Shown here: in pieces, positions 24,613 through 32,645 of the stretch
How positions within the stretch are numbered: position 1 is the stretch's first letter
Layout: every line of letters starts with the position of its first letter
The notes under the pieces: model-generated
Told to the model about the DNA's origin: nothing
The model's input: only the letters and a program-made list of their open reading frames with translations
Databases searched by the model: none
Program-made: the position numbers and the translations under genes
Assembly (NCBI RefSeq): GCF_945873075.1
Contig: NZ_CAMCBS010000018.1
Span: forward strand, 1-44,688
From: an uncultured Moraxella sp.
GTDB taxonomy: Bacteria; Pseudomonadota; Gammaproteobacteria; Pseudomonadales; Moraxellaceae
DNA: 44,688 nt
Reading direction: 5' to 3'

Positions 24613-25356
24613 ATGAACATCATCGTAACAGGGGCGACGGCAGGATTTGGCGAACAGATTGCCCGTGATTTTGTAGCGGCAGGGCATACCGTCTATGGCA
24701 CAGGCAGACGCATGGATAAGCTAAACGCCCTGCGTGATGCACTTGGCGAGCGATTTGTGCCATTGTGCTTTGATGTGTCGGATGCTGATGCGGTGCAGGC
24801 GAGTTTATCAGCGATTGATTTGGCGAGCATTGATGTGCTTATCAATAACGCAGGGCTTGCCTTGGGGCTTGAGCCTGCACAGCGAGCGGATTTGGGTGAT
24901 TGGCAGACGATGATTGATGTCAATGTCAAAGGGCTTGTGACGGTGACGCAGCTTGTGCTACCGTTTATGGTGGCGAATAATGCCGGCACGGTGATTAATA
25001 TTGGCTCAACCGCAGGCAATCATCCGTATTTTGGCGCGAATGTCTATGGTGCGACCAAAGCATTTGTTAAGCAATTTAGCAATAATCTGCGAGCAGATTT
25101 GATTGGTACACGAGTGCGAGTGACCAATATCGAGCCGGGGATGTGCGGTGGCACAGAGTTTAGCAATGTTCGCTTTAAAGGTGATGATGATAAGGTGGCA
25201 GCCGTTTATACAGGCGTGGAATTTTTGACCGCCAAAGACATCAGCAACACCGTACAATGGGTGGTGTCACAGCCATGGCATGTGAATATCAATTCGATTG
25301 AACTGATGCCAACAGCGCAGACCTATGCAGGCTTGGCAGTGGCTCGAGATATTTAA
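24613..25356 (+). CDS. ydfG: Short-chain dehydrogenase/reductase (YdfG-like)
   Basis: NADP-dependent classical SDR of 247 residues, closest in pattern to YdfG, which oxidises 3-hydroxy acids such as serine, L-allo-threonine and 3-hydroxypropionate. Cofactor motif TGATAGFG at 6-13, the GRR at 31-33 favouring NADP, NNAG at 78-81, and the catalytic S132, Y145 and K149. AAGGAAT precedes the ATG. It sits between trpF and trpB with its own promoter candidate, 26 nt before trpB; a role in tryptophan synthesis is not expected. Confidence 0.92.
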   Translation: MNIIVTGATAGFGEQIARDFVAAGHTVYGTGRRMDKLNALRDALGERFVPLCFDVSDADAVQASLSAIDLASIDVLINNAGLALGLEPAQRADLGDWQTMIDVNVKGLVTVTQLVLPFMVANNAGTVINIGSTAGNHPYFGANVYGATKAFVKQFSNNLRADLIGTRVRVTNIEPGMCGGTEFSNVRFKGDDDKVAAVYTGVEFLTAKDISNTVQWVVSQPWHVNINSIELMPTAQTYAGLAVARDI

Positions 25357-25382
25357 ATTTTTCTAACGATAAGGCAAATGTA

Positions 25383-26597
25383 ATGACAGATGTAGTGAAT
25401 TATAATAATTATCCTGATGTGGACGGGCATTTTGGGGTGCATGGCGGTCGCTTTGTGTCTGAGACCTTGATGAAAGCCCTAGAAGAGCTTGAAACATTGT
25501 ACAATAAGGCCAAAGCCAACCCTGAGTTTTGGGCGCAGTTTATGGCGGATTTGACCGATTATGTGGGTCGTCCGACACCGCTGTATCATGCTCGCCGTCT
25601 GTCGGATGAGATTGGTGGGGCGCAGATTTATTTTAAGCGTGAAGATTTGAACCACACAGGCGCACACAAGGTCAATAACACCATCGGGCAGGCGCTACTT
25701 GCCAAGATGAGTGGCAAAAAACGCATCATCGCCGAGACAGGCGCAGGTCAGCATGGCGTAGCGACGGCGACGATTGCAGCACGATTGGGACTTGAGTGTA
25801 TCGTCTATATGGGCGCTGATGATGTCGAACGCCAAAAGATGAATGTCTATCGTATGCGTCTGCTCGGCGCGACGGTCGTGCCAGTCACGAGTGGCTCTCG
25901 CACACTCAAAGATGCGATGAATGAAGCGATGCGTGACTGGGTCGCCAATGTCGATAGCACATATTACATCATTGGTACGGTCGCAGGGCCGCATCCATAT
26001 CCGCTACTGGTGCGTGATTTTCAGGCGATTATCGGCCGTGAAGCACGAGTACAGCATCTTGAAAAAACTGGCAAACTGCCTGATGCGCTCGTGGCGTGCG
26101 TCGGCGGTGGTAGTAATGCCATCGGTTTGTTTTATGATTTCTTAAATGACACTGAAGTCGCGATGTATGGCGTCGAAGCTAATGGCTTAGGCATCGATAC
26201 ACCGCATCATGCAGCCCCGCTACAAGCAGGTCGCATCGGTGTATTGCATGGCAATCGCACTTATCTGATGTGCGATGACGAAGGGCAAATCCTAGGCACG
26301 CACTCTATTTCGGCAGGACTGGATTATCCCGGGGTTGGGCCTGAGCATAGTTTCCTAAAAGACATGAACCGTGTGAACTATGTCGGCGCTACCGACGAAG
26401 AAGCCCTGCACGCATTTCGTGAAGTGACTCGTAAAGAAGGTATTATCCCTGCACTCGAAAGCTCGCACGCTGTGGCGTATGGCATGAAGCTTGCCGCAAC
26501 GATGAGCTCTGATAAATCCATCATCATCAATATGTCAGGCCGTGGCGATAAAGATTTGCACACGGTGATGAAAGTTGATGGGATTGATGTGGATTGA
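25383..26597 (+). CDS. trpB: Tryptophan synthase beta chain
   Basis: PLP enzyme condensing indole with serine, 404 residues. The PLP Lys is K96 in GAHKVNN, the GAGQHG loop binds the substrate carboxylate, and the glycine-rich phosphate site is CVGGGSNA. The C-terminal [14 protein letters not shown] region is typical. AAGG lies about 8 nt upstream. trpA follows after 38 nt, so the two subunits are expected from one transcript. Confidence 0.98.
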   Translation: MTDVVNYNNYPDVDGHFGVHGGRFVSETLMKALEELETLYNKAKANPEFWAQFMADLTDYVGRPTPLYHARRLSDEIGGAQIYFKREDLNHTGAHKVNNTIGQALLAKMSGKKRIIAETGAGQHGVATATIAARLGLECIVYMGADDVERQKMNVYRMRLLGATVVPVTSGSRTLKDAMNEAMRDWVANVDSTYYIIGTVAGPHPYPLLVRDFQAIIGREARVQHLEKTGKLPDALVACVGGGSNAIGLFYDFLNDTEVAMYGVEANGLGIDTPHHAAPLQAGRIGVLHGNRTYLMCDDEGQILGTHSISAGLDYPGVGPEHSFLKDMNRVNYVGATDEEALHAFREVTRKEGIIPALESSHAVAYGMKLAATMSSDKSIIINMSGRGDKDLHTVMKVDGIDVD

Positions 26598-26635
26598 AAA
26601 GCTTTACTATTAAAATAGATTAAATTGGAATAATA

Positions 26636-27466
26636 ATGAAAACCCGTATCGAAACAACCTTTGACACACTCAAAGCCCAAAACAAAAAAGCCCTAATTCC
26701 CTACATCATGGCAGGCGACCCATATCCTGCGGTGACGGTGGAGTTGATGCATAAGCTTGTTGAGCATGGGGCGGACATCATCGAAGTTGGCTTGCCGTTT
26801 AGCGACCCAATGGCGGATGGACCTGTGATTGCACACGCTGCTGAGCGAGCTTTGGCGGCAGGCACAAGCACTCGTGATGCCATCGAGATGGTGCGAGAAT
26901 TTCGCAAGACCAATACCACGACGCCTGTGCTGGTGATGGGCTATCTGAATCCTGTTGAGATTATTGGCTATGATGCCTTTAGCGATATGTGCGCTGATGC
27001 TGGTGTGGATGCAATTTTGATGGTGGATTTGCCACCAAAAGAAGCGGGCGATTTCCCAAAGAAGCTCACCGCACGCACCGACAATCCGATGAACCAAATT
27101 TTCCTATTATCCCCAACTACCGAACCGGCTCGCCGTGCCAAAGTCATCGCAGAGTGTAGTGGATTTATTTATTATGTGTCATTAAAAGGCGTTACAGGCT
27201 CGGCAAGTCTGGATGTGGCAGCGGTCAGTGAGCAAGTCCAAAAAATCAAAGTCGAAACCGACATCCCTGTCTGCGTGGGCTTTGGCATCCGTGATGGCGC
27301 ATCGGCTAAGGCACTCGGTGCGGTGGCAGATGGCGTGATTGTCGGTAGTGAGCTGGTAAAAAACTTTGCCGATATCGACGCATCAGACAGTCAAGCGGTG
27401 GCAGCTGCGATTGATAAGCTACTTGCCAAGATGGATGAGCTAAAATCGGCATTGGCAGAAGTGTAG
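26636..27466 (+). CDS. trpA: Tryptophan synthase alpha chain
   Basis: TIM-barrel subunit cleaving indole-3-glycerol phosphate and passing indole to TrpB, 276 residues. Catalytic E50 and D61 lie in IIEVGLPFSDPMADGP. Phosphate-binding GFGIRDG and VADGVIVGS segments are C-terminal. Full length and intact. Confidence 0.98.
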   Translation: MKTRIETTFDTLKAQNKKALIPYIMAGDPYPAVTVELMHKLVEHGADIIEVGLPFSDPMADGPVIAHAAERALAAGTSTRDAIEMVREFRKTNTTTPVLVMGYLNPVEIIGYDAFSDMCADAGVDAILMVDLPPKEAGDFPKKLTARTDNPMNQIFLLSPTTEPARRAKVIAECSGFIYYVSLKGVTGSASLDVAAVSEQVQKIKVETDIPVCVGFGIRDGASAKALGAVADGVIVGSELVKNFADIDASDSQAVAAAIDKLLAKMDELKSALAEV

Positions 27467-27479
27467 TGTCGTGCTGAGT

Positions 27480-27530
27480 GTTTGATTTGGTAATACTTTG
27501 GTGTTACTATAATCAAACCAATCATCAAAC
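27480..27530 (+). promoter_or_regulatory. Promoter/operator of the toxin-antitoxin pair
   Basis: Perfect TATAAT at 27508-27513, flanked by an imperfect inverted repeat: GTTTGATTTGGT (27480-27491) against ACCAATCATCAAAC (27517-27530), with another copy of the half-site in AATCAAACC (27511-27519). This is a plausible autoregulatory operator. Confidence 0.55.
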
Positions 27531-27545
27531 ATCAAGGGGTGTGTC

Positions 27546-27830
27546 ATGCGTGATACTCAAGAGGTAACCAGTGTCAAACTCGGCTACCGCAAATCAATTT
27601 TGCAAGAACTTGCCACCGAAATGGGTGGGAGTGTGCACAGTTTGGTGCTTGATGCGGTGGATAGTCATATTGAGCACCTAAAAGCCAAGCAAGCCTATGA
27701 CAGACGGGCAATGCAGGCGTATCGAGATTATCAAGAGACGGGTCTGCACATCACGCTCAATGAGTTTATGGATTGGGTGGCAAGTCTTGAGATGGACGAT
27801 GTCAAGGAAATCCCAAAATGTCACAAGTAA
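27546..27830 (+). CDS. Type II antitoxin, ribbon-helix-helix type
   Basis: A 94-residue protein. Residues about 8-45 (SVKLGYRKSILQELATEMGGS...DAVDSHI) fit a short beta strand followed by two helices, as in CopG/ParD-like DNA-binding antitoxins. The C-terminal part would wrap the toxin. AAGGGG lies 6 nt before the ATG. Its last 13 nt overlap the toxin gene, the usual coupling in such modules. Confidence 0.82.
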   Translation: MRDTQEVTSVKLGYRKSILQELATEMGGSVHSLVLDAVDSHIEHLKAKQAYDRRAMQAYRDYQETGLHITLNEFMDWVASLEMDDVKEIPKCHK

Positions 27831-28168
27831 CGCTTGTCATCTCAAGGCTTGCGCAGGCAGATTTGGCGCGGATTTATGAATTTTTGAGCGATTTGGGGGC
27901 GACCAGACAAGCGGTCACTGTCATGCAACTGCTCAAAGATTCTTTTGTAATCGTACAAAATAAACCCAACCATGGTAAGGCTTATCAATTGTCGATTGAT
28001 GGCGAAACGCTTGATCATGTGCGTGAAGTGATGGTGTCCTATGGCAAAGGCGGATATAGCTATCTGTTTTGGCATGATGAACCAAACGCCCAAGTGCTGA
28101 TTTTGACCGTGAAACATTTTCGTGAAAATGCTTATCGCTTGGATTTACTGAATTTTGATTCTGTATGA
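27818..28168 (+). CDS. Type II toxin of the RelE/ParE family
   Basis: A 116-residue protein with the ParE/RelE fold pattern: N-terminal strand VTLVISRLAQADLARIYEFL, two helices, then strands containing REVMVSYGKGGYSYLFWH and VLILTVKHFRENAY. ParE-like members target gyrase and RelE-like ones cleave mRNA; the sequence alone does not decide which. AAGGA at 27804-27808 serves the overlapping start. The gene looks intact. Confidence 0.85.
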   Translation: MSQVTLVISRLAQADLARIYEFLSDLGATRQAVTVMQLLKDSFVIVQNKPNHGKAYQLSIDGETLDHVREVMVSYGKGGYSYLFWHDEPNAQVLILTVKHFRENAYRLDLLNFDSV

Positions 28169-28254
28169 ATGTCGGCATGATGGCAAATCGTACAATTTTT
28201 GCAAATTTACTCAAAAATTTGCCATCTTTTTCAAAATCACTTTGCCAAAATCGA

Positions 28255-28287
28255 TTTACAAGTGTAAACTATATGCCAATCATTGGC
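28255..28287. promoter_or_regulatory. Two palindromes upstream of accD
   Basis: TTTACA-AG-TGTAAA (28255-28268) and GCCAAT-C-ATTGGC (28275-28287), both perfect. The second overlaps the candidate -35 box of accD. Candidate operator sites; the regulator is unknown. Confidence 0.5.
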
Positions 28288-28311
28288 GAATGCCAATTTG
28301 ACAAGTATAGT
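28284..28311 (+). promoter_or_regulatory. Candidate accD promoter
   Basis: TTGGCG (28284-28289), 16-nt spacer, TATAGT (28306-28311). A strong AAAGGA ribosome site follows, just before the ATG. Confidence 0.5.
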
Positions 28312-28325
28312 AAAAGGAAAATCAC

Positions 28326-29210
28326 ATGAGTCAAAGCGAAACTGCAACTGAGCCGACCATCTGGCTAAAGCGTGCCGTACCGGGCATTAAGCAAACGACC
28401 GTGCCAACCTTGACAGCGGTCGAGACTGAGCCATCAACTAAGTGTCCTGAGTGCCATTCATTGACGACCAATACGGCGCTGATTTTGAACCAATATGTCT
28501 GCCCTGAGTGCGACTATCATTTGACGATGACAGCTCGTAAGCGTCTAGAATGGTTCTTTGATAGCGTGGATGCTGAGCTTGGTCAAGAGTTCACCACAGG
28601 TAATCCGCTGAATTTCGTTGATTCTAAGCCGTATCCTGAGCGTATGAAAGAAGCGCAAACCAAGACAGGTGAGTCCGAAGGCTTGGTGGTGATGACAGGT
28701 AAGCTTAAGAATTTGGATGTCATTGCGTGTGCCTTTGATTTTCGCTTTATGGGTGGTTCGATGGGCTCGGTGGTGGGCGACCGCTTTGTACTTGCTGCCG
28801 AAAAAGCCTTAGCAGAGCGTAAGCCATTGGTTTGCTTTGCTGCATCAGGCGGTGCTCGTATGCAAGAAGGTCTATTGTCACTGATGCAGATGGCTCGCAC
28901 CAGTGCAGCGATTGAGCGTCTAAGATTGGCAGCCGTGCCTTATGTGGTTATCTTGACCAATCCTGTCTATGGCGGGGTGACAGCAAGCCTTGCCATGCTT
29001 GGTGATGTGCATATCGCTGAGCCTAAGGCGATGATTGGTTTTGCTGGTAAACGAGTGATTGAGCAGACCGTGCGTGAAGTGTTGGATGAGCCGTTCCAGC
29101 GTGCTGAATTTTTGCTCGAAAAAGGCACAGTGGATATGGTTGTACATCGTCATCAGCTTGTCGATACCACGCATCGCATTTTGGCAAAATTATCAAAAGC
29201 CGCTGCATAA
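28326..29210 (+). CDS. accD: Acetyl-CoA carboxylase carboxyltransferase subunit beta
   Basis: With AccA it transfers CO2 from biotin to acetyl-CoA, the first committed step of fatty acid synthesis; 294 residues. The N-terminal zinc ribbon uses C40, C43, C59 and C62. The carboxyltransferase core includes FRFMGGSMGSVVGDR, ASGGARMQEG and NPVYGGVTASLAMLGD. It ends at a hairpin terminator 15 nt after the stop. Confidence 0.98.
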   Translation: MSQSETATEPTIWLKRAVPGIKQTTVPTLTAVETEPSTKCPECHSLTTNTALILNQYVCPECDYHLTMTARKRLEWFFDSVDAELGQEFTTGNPLNFVDSKPYPERMKEAQTKTGESEGLVVMTGKLKNLDVIACAFDFRFMGGSMGSVVGDRFVLAAEKALAERKPLVCFAASGGARMQEGLLSLMQMARTSAAIERLRLAAVPYVVILTNPVYGGVTASLAMLGDVHIAEPKAMIGFAGKRVIEQTVREVLDEPFQRAEFLLEKGTVDMVVHRHQLVDTTHRILAKLSKAAA

Positions 29211-29224
29211 TTTGGCTGATAGAG

Positions 29225-29253
29225 CACCCAAGACCGATGGTTTTGGGTGTTTT
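29225..29253 (+). terminator. Rho-independent terminator after accD
   Basis: An 11-bp stem with one G-T pair (29225-29235 with 29239-29249) and a 3-nt loop, followed by TTTTG. The short T-tail may allow read-through into folC. Confidence 0.7.
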
Positions 29254-29309
29254 GTTGTGTTTGGGCTAGGATAAGTTTACAATATGCCCAAATTTTTGGA
29301 AAAATTCAC

Positions 29310-30638
29310 ATGACAGACAGAAACTTAAGCCAATGGCTTGCCTATATGGGCAGTATTCATGTATCCGCCATTGATATGGGGCTAGAGCGTGTGCTACCTG
29401 TTGCCAAGCGATTGGGCGTGCTAAAGGCGGATTTGGATACAGCGCCGACCGTCTTTACCGTCGCAGGCACGAATGGCAAAGGCTCAACCACAGCGACTAT
29501 TGCCGCCATTTGCCAAAGTGCAGGGCTAAAGACCGCTTTGTACCAATCCCCACACTTGGTATCATTCACCGAGCGAGTGCGTATTGATGGCGTTGAGGCG
29601 AGCGATGAGGCGTTGATACAGGCATTTGAGGCGGTCGAATCGGCACGCCTTGACGAGGGCTTGTCATTGTCATTTTTTGAGATGACGACTTTGGCGGCGT
29701 TTTGGTTGTTTAAGCAGGCTGATTGTGATGTTTGGGTGCTTGAGATTGGGCTGGGCGGACGCTTGGATGTGGTCAATATCATCGACCCTGATGTGGCAGT
29801 GATTACCAATATTGGCATTGACCATGTCGATTGGCTCGGTGATGATGTCGAAAAAATCGGCGCAGAGAAAGCGGGCATCATCCGTGATGGTATCCCTGTG
29901 ATTTTGGGCGATGATGTCATGCCTGATAGTGTGCACAAGGTTGCGGCGGCGCACGATGCCCGAGTGTATCAGTTTGGCAAGGATTTTGCTTATACGCTAG
30001 GTGCGGATACTGGTGCTGATGACTGGATTTATAGCAGTGCATCACTGACAGCACGGCTGCCTGTGCCAAAGCTATCACTACATAATGCAGTCAATGCGGT
30101 GAGTGCGATTTTGGCAAGTGATTTGCTGATTACGACGGTGCAGATTGCTGATGGCTTATCCAAGGTGGTATTGGCAGGGCGATTTGACCAACGGGTCATC
30201 AATCAGCGTCAGTGGATTTTTGATGTTGCACATAATGAAGATGGTATTAAGTTTTTATTAAAACAGCTTACGATGGCATGGCAACAACACCTAGCCAAGT
30301 ACCCTGATGCCAAGCTGTATTTCTTATTCTCGATGCTTGGGGATAAGGATGTGTCTGCCGTACTTAAGCAAATCGAGCAGGCGACAGCTGATGGCGTGCT
30401 ACCATCTGCAAGCTGGCATACCGCTGCCATCAGCCATGAGCGAGCGATGGATATCGAGACGCTGACCGCTATCATGCAGGCGTGTGTGCCTGATATTGAC
30501 ATGGTGGTGTATGAGAATTTGGATGCGGCGACTTTTGGGGTGATTGACAGTAGCTCGGCTGTGGATTTGATTGTGGCGTTTGGGTCGTTTCATACCATTG
30601 GCGAGAGCTTGGTGGCGCTACTTGGCAGACCGTATTAG
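29310..30638 (+). CDS. folC: Bifunctional folylpolyglutamate synthase/dihydrofolate synthase
   Basis: Mur-ligase-like enzyme that adds glutamate to dihydropteroate and then to tetrahydrofolate, 442 residues. P-loop GTNGKGST at 53-60, ligand segment YQSPHLVSFTERVRI, EIGLGGRLDVVN and the GIDHVDWLG metal region, then the C-terminal domain. A GGA lies 9 nt before ATG 29310; longer in-frame starts have no ribosome site. The accD-folC-SPOR protein order is classical. Confidence 0.96.
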   Translation: MTDRNLSQWLAYMGSIHVSAIDMGLERVLPVAKRLGVLKADLDTAPTVFTVAGTNGKGSTTATIAAICQSAGLKTALYQSPHLVSFTERVRIDGVEASDEALIQAFEAVESARLDEGLSLSFFEMTTLAAFWLFKQADCDVWVLEIGLGGRLDVVNIIDPDVAVITNIGIDHVDWLGDDVEKIGAEKAGIIRDGIPVILGDDVMPDSVHKVAAAHDARVYQFGKDFAYTLGADTGADDWIYSSASLTARLPVPKLSLHNAVNAVSAILASDLLITTVQIADGLSKVVLAGRFDQRVINQRQWIFDVAHNEDGIKFLLKQLTMAWQQHLAKYPDAKLYFLFSMLGDKDVSAVLKQIEQATADGVLPSASWHTAAISHERAMDIETLTAIMQACVPDIDMVVYENLDAATFGVIDSSSAVDLIVAFGSFHTIGESLVALLGRPY

Positions 30639-30706
30639 TAGTAGGTTTGGTTTGTAAGTAATTGTGTCTATTTTGCGGATTTTTGCAAATTTTGGCGTGA
30701 TGATCA

Positions 30707-30735
30707 TTGACAAGCATGTCATAACCGTTTATTTT
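30707..30735 (+). promoter_or_regulatory. Candidate promoter of the LysM+SPOR gene
   Basis: Perfect TTGACA (30707-30712), 17-nt spacer, TATTTT (30730-30735). The -35 box is part of the short inverted repeat TGACA-agca-TGTCA. Confidence 0.5.
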
Positions 30736-30796
30736 AAAGCGTTAATTTGGCGAATAATTTGCTGTTGAAAAATTTTTGATTTTGGTGGGGTATAAC

Positions 30797-31945
30797 ATGG
30801 TTTCAAAACAAGTGCTTTTGGGTTCAGTGTTATTATTGGGTGGTAGCGTGGTTTTTTTTGCGATGTCAAAAAATGCCAATCAAACCCCTGATGCGCAATC
30901 TGCGGCGCAGACAGAAAAAACCAGTCAAGTTGCCAAACCTGTCGTGCAGCCATTGACCGCTGACGTGGCGACCGAAGAAAAGCTACTTACCCAAAAGCAA
31001 AAAGAGCGTGAAGCACACACCGAACAACTGCAAAAACACACCGAACAGTTACTTGCTGAGCAAGAAAAAGCCCGTCAAAATGCCATCAATAAAGCCAATG
31101 CAGAATTAAACGGCACGACAGCACCTGCCCCAACTAACAGCGCCACTGCTGCCCAAAGTGAGCTGATTGCAGCGCCGACGGTGCAGACTCGCCCAGAAGC
31201 CATCGAAGCTGCTCGCAAGGCCGAAGAAGCTAAGCTAGCTGCCGAAGCTGCCAAAAAAGCCGAGCAAACCAAGCCTGTAGCGACCGATGCTCAAAAGGCG
31301 GAGCAGGCTAAGCTTGATGCTGCCAAAAAAGCAGAAGCAGCTAAAAAGGCAGAGGCTGCCAAAAAAGCTGAACAAACCAAAGCTGACCAAGCAAAAAAAG
31401 CAGAAACCACCAAGCAAGCCACCACCAAACAGAGTAGCTATACAGTACAGTCTGGTGAAACCTTAACAGGTATCGCCAATCGTCATGGCATCTCTGCACA
31501 AGCTTTGGCGGCGGCGAATGGCATGAGCCAGTCTGATATGCTGCGAGAAGGTCGTAAATTAGTTATTCCTGCGGGCGCAAAAAAACCAAGCACCAACACC
31601 ACTGCACCAAAAACAGAAAAAAAGACTGAGCCAAAAAAAGCTGATGCAAAAAAGACTGACGCTAAGTCTGAGTCAAAAAATACAGAAAAAAACACCCAAA
31701 ATCCACAAATGTCAGGTAGATATACCGTGCAAGTTGCCATCAGCCCTGACAAAGCCAAAGTGGATGCCGTGGTCAAGCAGTACAAAGCTGCTGGCTATAA
31801 GGTAACCACGACCAATACCAGCAAAGGCGTGCGTGTCGTCGTCGGCAACGAAAAGACTGCCGAAGGTGCAAAGGCACTGCGTAATAAGATTAACGGTGAT
31901 GGCCGTGTCAATTCTAACGGTGCATTTATCCATCAAGTTCAATAA
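30797..31945 (+). CDS. LysM and SPOR domain membrane protein (DedD position)
   Basis: Peptidoglycan-associated protein of 382 residues. Membrane helix at about 7-24; an Ala/Lys/Glu/Gln-rich helical region (about 60-215) with repeated KKAEAAKKAE units; a LysM domain (about 215-262, SYTVQSGETL...KLVIP); a Lys-rich linker; and a C-terminal SPOR domain (about 308-382, RYTVQVAISPDKAKVDAV...). It lies downstream of folC, where dedD is found in many gammaproteobacteria. DedD has SPOR but no LysM, so this is a related but distinct architecture. ATG 30797 has GGTGGGG about 6 nt upstream. Confidence 0.88.
   Translation: MVSKQVLLGSVLLLGGSVVFFAMSKNANQTPDAQSAAQTEKTSQVAKPVVQPLTADVATEEKLLTQKQKEREAHTEQLQKHTEQLLAEQEKARQNAINKANAELNGTTAPAPTNSATAAQSELIAAPTVQTRPEAIEAARKAEEAKLAAEAAKKAEQTKPVATDAQKAEQAKLDAAKKAEAAKKAEAAKKAEQTKADQAKKAETTKQATTKQSSYTVQSGETLTGIANRHGISAQALAAANGMSQSDMLREGRKLVIPAGAKKPSTNTTAPKTEKKTEPKKADAKKTDAKSESKNTEKNTQNPQMSGRYTVQVAISPDKAKVDAVVKQYKAAGYKVTTTNTSKGVRVVVGNEKTAEGAKALRNKINGDGRVNSNGAFIHQVQ
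31317..31400. repeat. Degenerate tandem repeat encoding Ala-Lys-Glu units
   Basis: Successive GCNAAAAARGC-type units inside the LysM+SPOR gene, encoding KKAEAAKKAEAAKKAEQTK. Length variation between strains is plausible but not shown. Confidence 0.7.
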
Positions 31946-31962
31946 TCCCAAACTATTTGCGC

Positions 31963-31989
31963 AAAAGCACGGTGTTTGCCGTGCTTTTT
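31963..31989 (+). terminator. Rho-independent terminator after the LysM+SPOR gene
   Basis: A perfect 10-bp stem (31963-31972 with 31979-31988) and a 6-nt loop, with a T-run. Confidence 0.85.
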
Positions 31990-32009
31990 GTTATTTTTGA
32001 GAGTGAGTT

Positions 32010-32513
32010 ATGAGTATTTGGCAAATCGGTTTGGCACTGCTCGCCGTGCTGATTATCCTGTGGCTATGTCGCCCTAAAACTAAGAAAATCAAAGGCGATG
32101 ATATGCCTGTCTGGCCCTTTGAGCCAATGCCTTTGATGACTGATAGCGAAGTGTTATTTTATAAAAAATTAAAAATGGCATTGCCAGAATTTCATCTGTT
32201 TGGGCAAGTACAGCTATCTCGAATGATTGAACCGACCGAAGATGTGGCGGACGAACGCCAATTTTGGTTCAATCGTGTCTGTCGCCAAAGCGTGGATTAT
32301 GTGCTGGTTGATGACGACTTGCAGACGGTGCTGGCTGCCATTGAGCTCGATGATTGGACACATGAGAGCAAGGCTCGCCAAAAACAAGATGCCAAAAAAG
32401 ACAAGGCGCTCGCCAGTGCAGGCATTCCCATCATCCGCTTTCATGCCGAAAAAATGCCATCAGCACAGATGATTCGCCAAGAAGTGCTCGATGTGTTGCG
32501 TGCCTATCGATAA
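32010..32513 (+). CDS. DUF2726 domain protein with N-terminal membrane helix
   Basis: A 167-residue protein. The membrane segment is at about 4-20, followed by a basic stretch. The DUF2726 domain (about 40-165) contains FYKKLKMALPEFHLFGQVQL, VDYVLVDDDLQTVLAAIELDDWTHE and KDKALASAGIPIIRFHAE. This resembles the restriction-endonuclease-like fold, with a possible D/E-x-D/K core, but a nuclease role has not been shown for the family as far as I know. The ribosome site is GAGTGAG. It follows a terminator, so it has its own unit. Confidence 0.85.
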   Translation: MSIWQIGLALLAVLIILWLCRPKTKKIKGDDMPVWPFEPMPLMTDSEVLFYKKLKMALPEFHLFGQVQLSRMIEPTEDVADERQFWFNRVCRQSVDYVLVDDDLQTVLAAIELDDWTHESKARQKQDAKKDKALASAGIPIIRFHAEKMPSAQMIRQEVLDVLRAYR

Positions 32514-32594
32514 GCGCATGATGACTGTGCGGTCTGATTTTTGGCTTGGCTATGATGGCGTGGCTTGGCATACTAAGTGGCTAATGAGATGATG

Positions 32595-32625
32595 ATTATC
32601 AATTAAAATTAGCACAATTGATAAT
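32595..32625. promoter_or_regulatory. Perfect 10-bp inverted repeat upstream of the crotonase gene
   Basis: ATTATCAATT (32595-32604) and AATTGATAAT (32616-32625), separated by 11 nt, 21 nt before the start codon. Candidate operator or mRNA hairpin. Confidence 0.5.
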
Positions 32626-32645
32626 ACAGATTAAAGGAATATACA

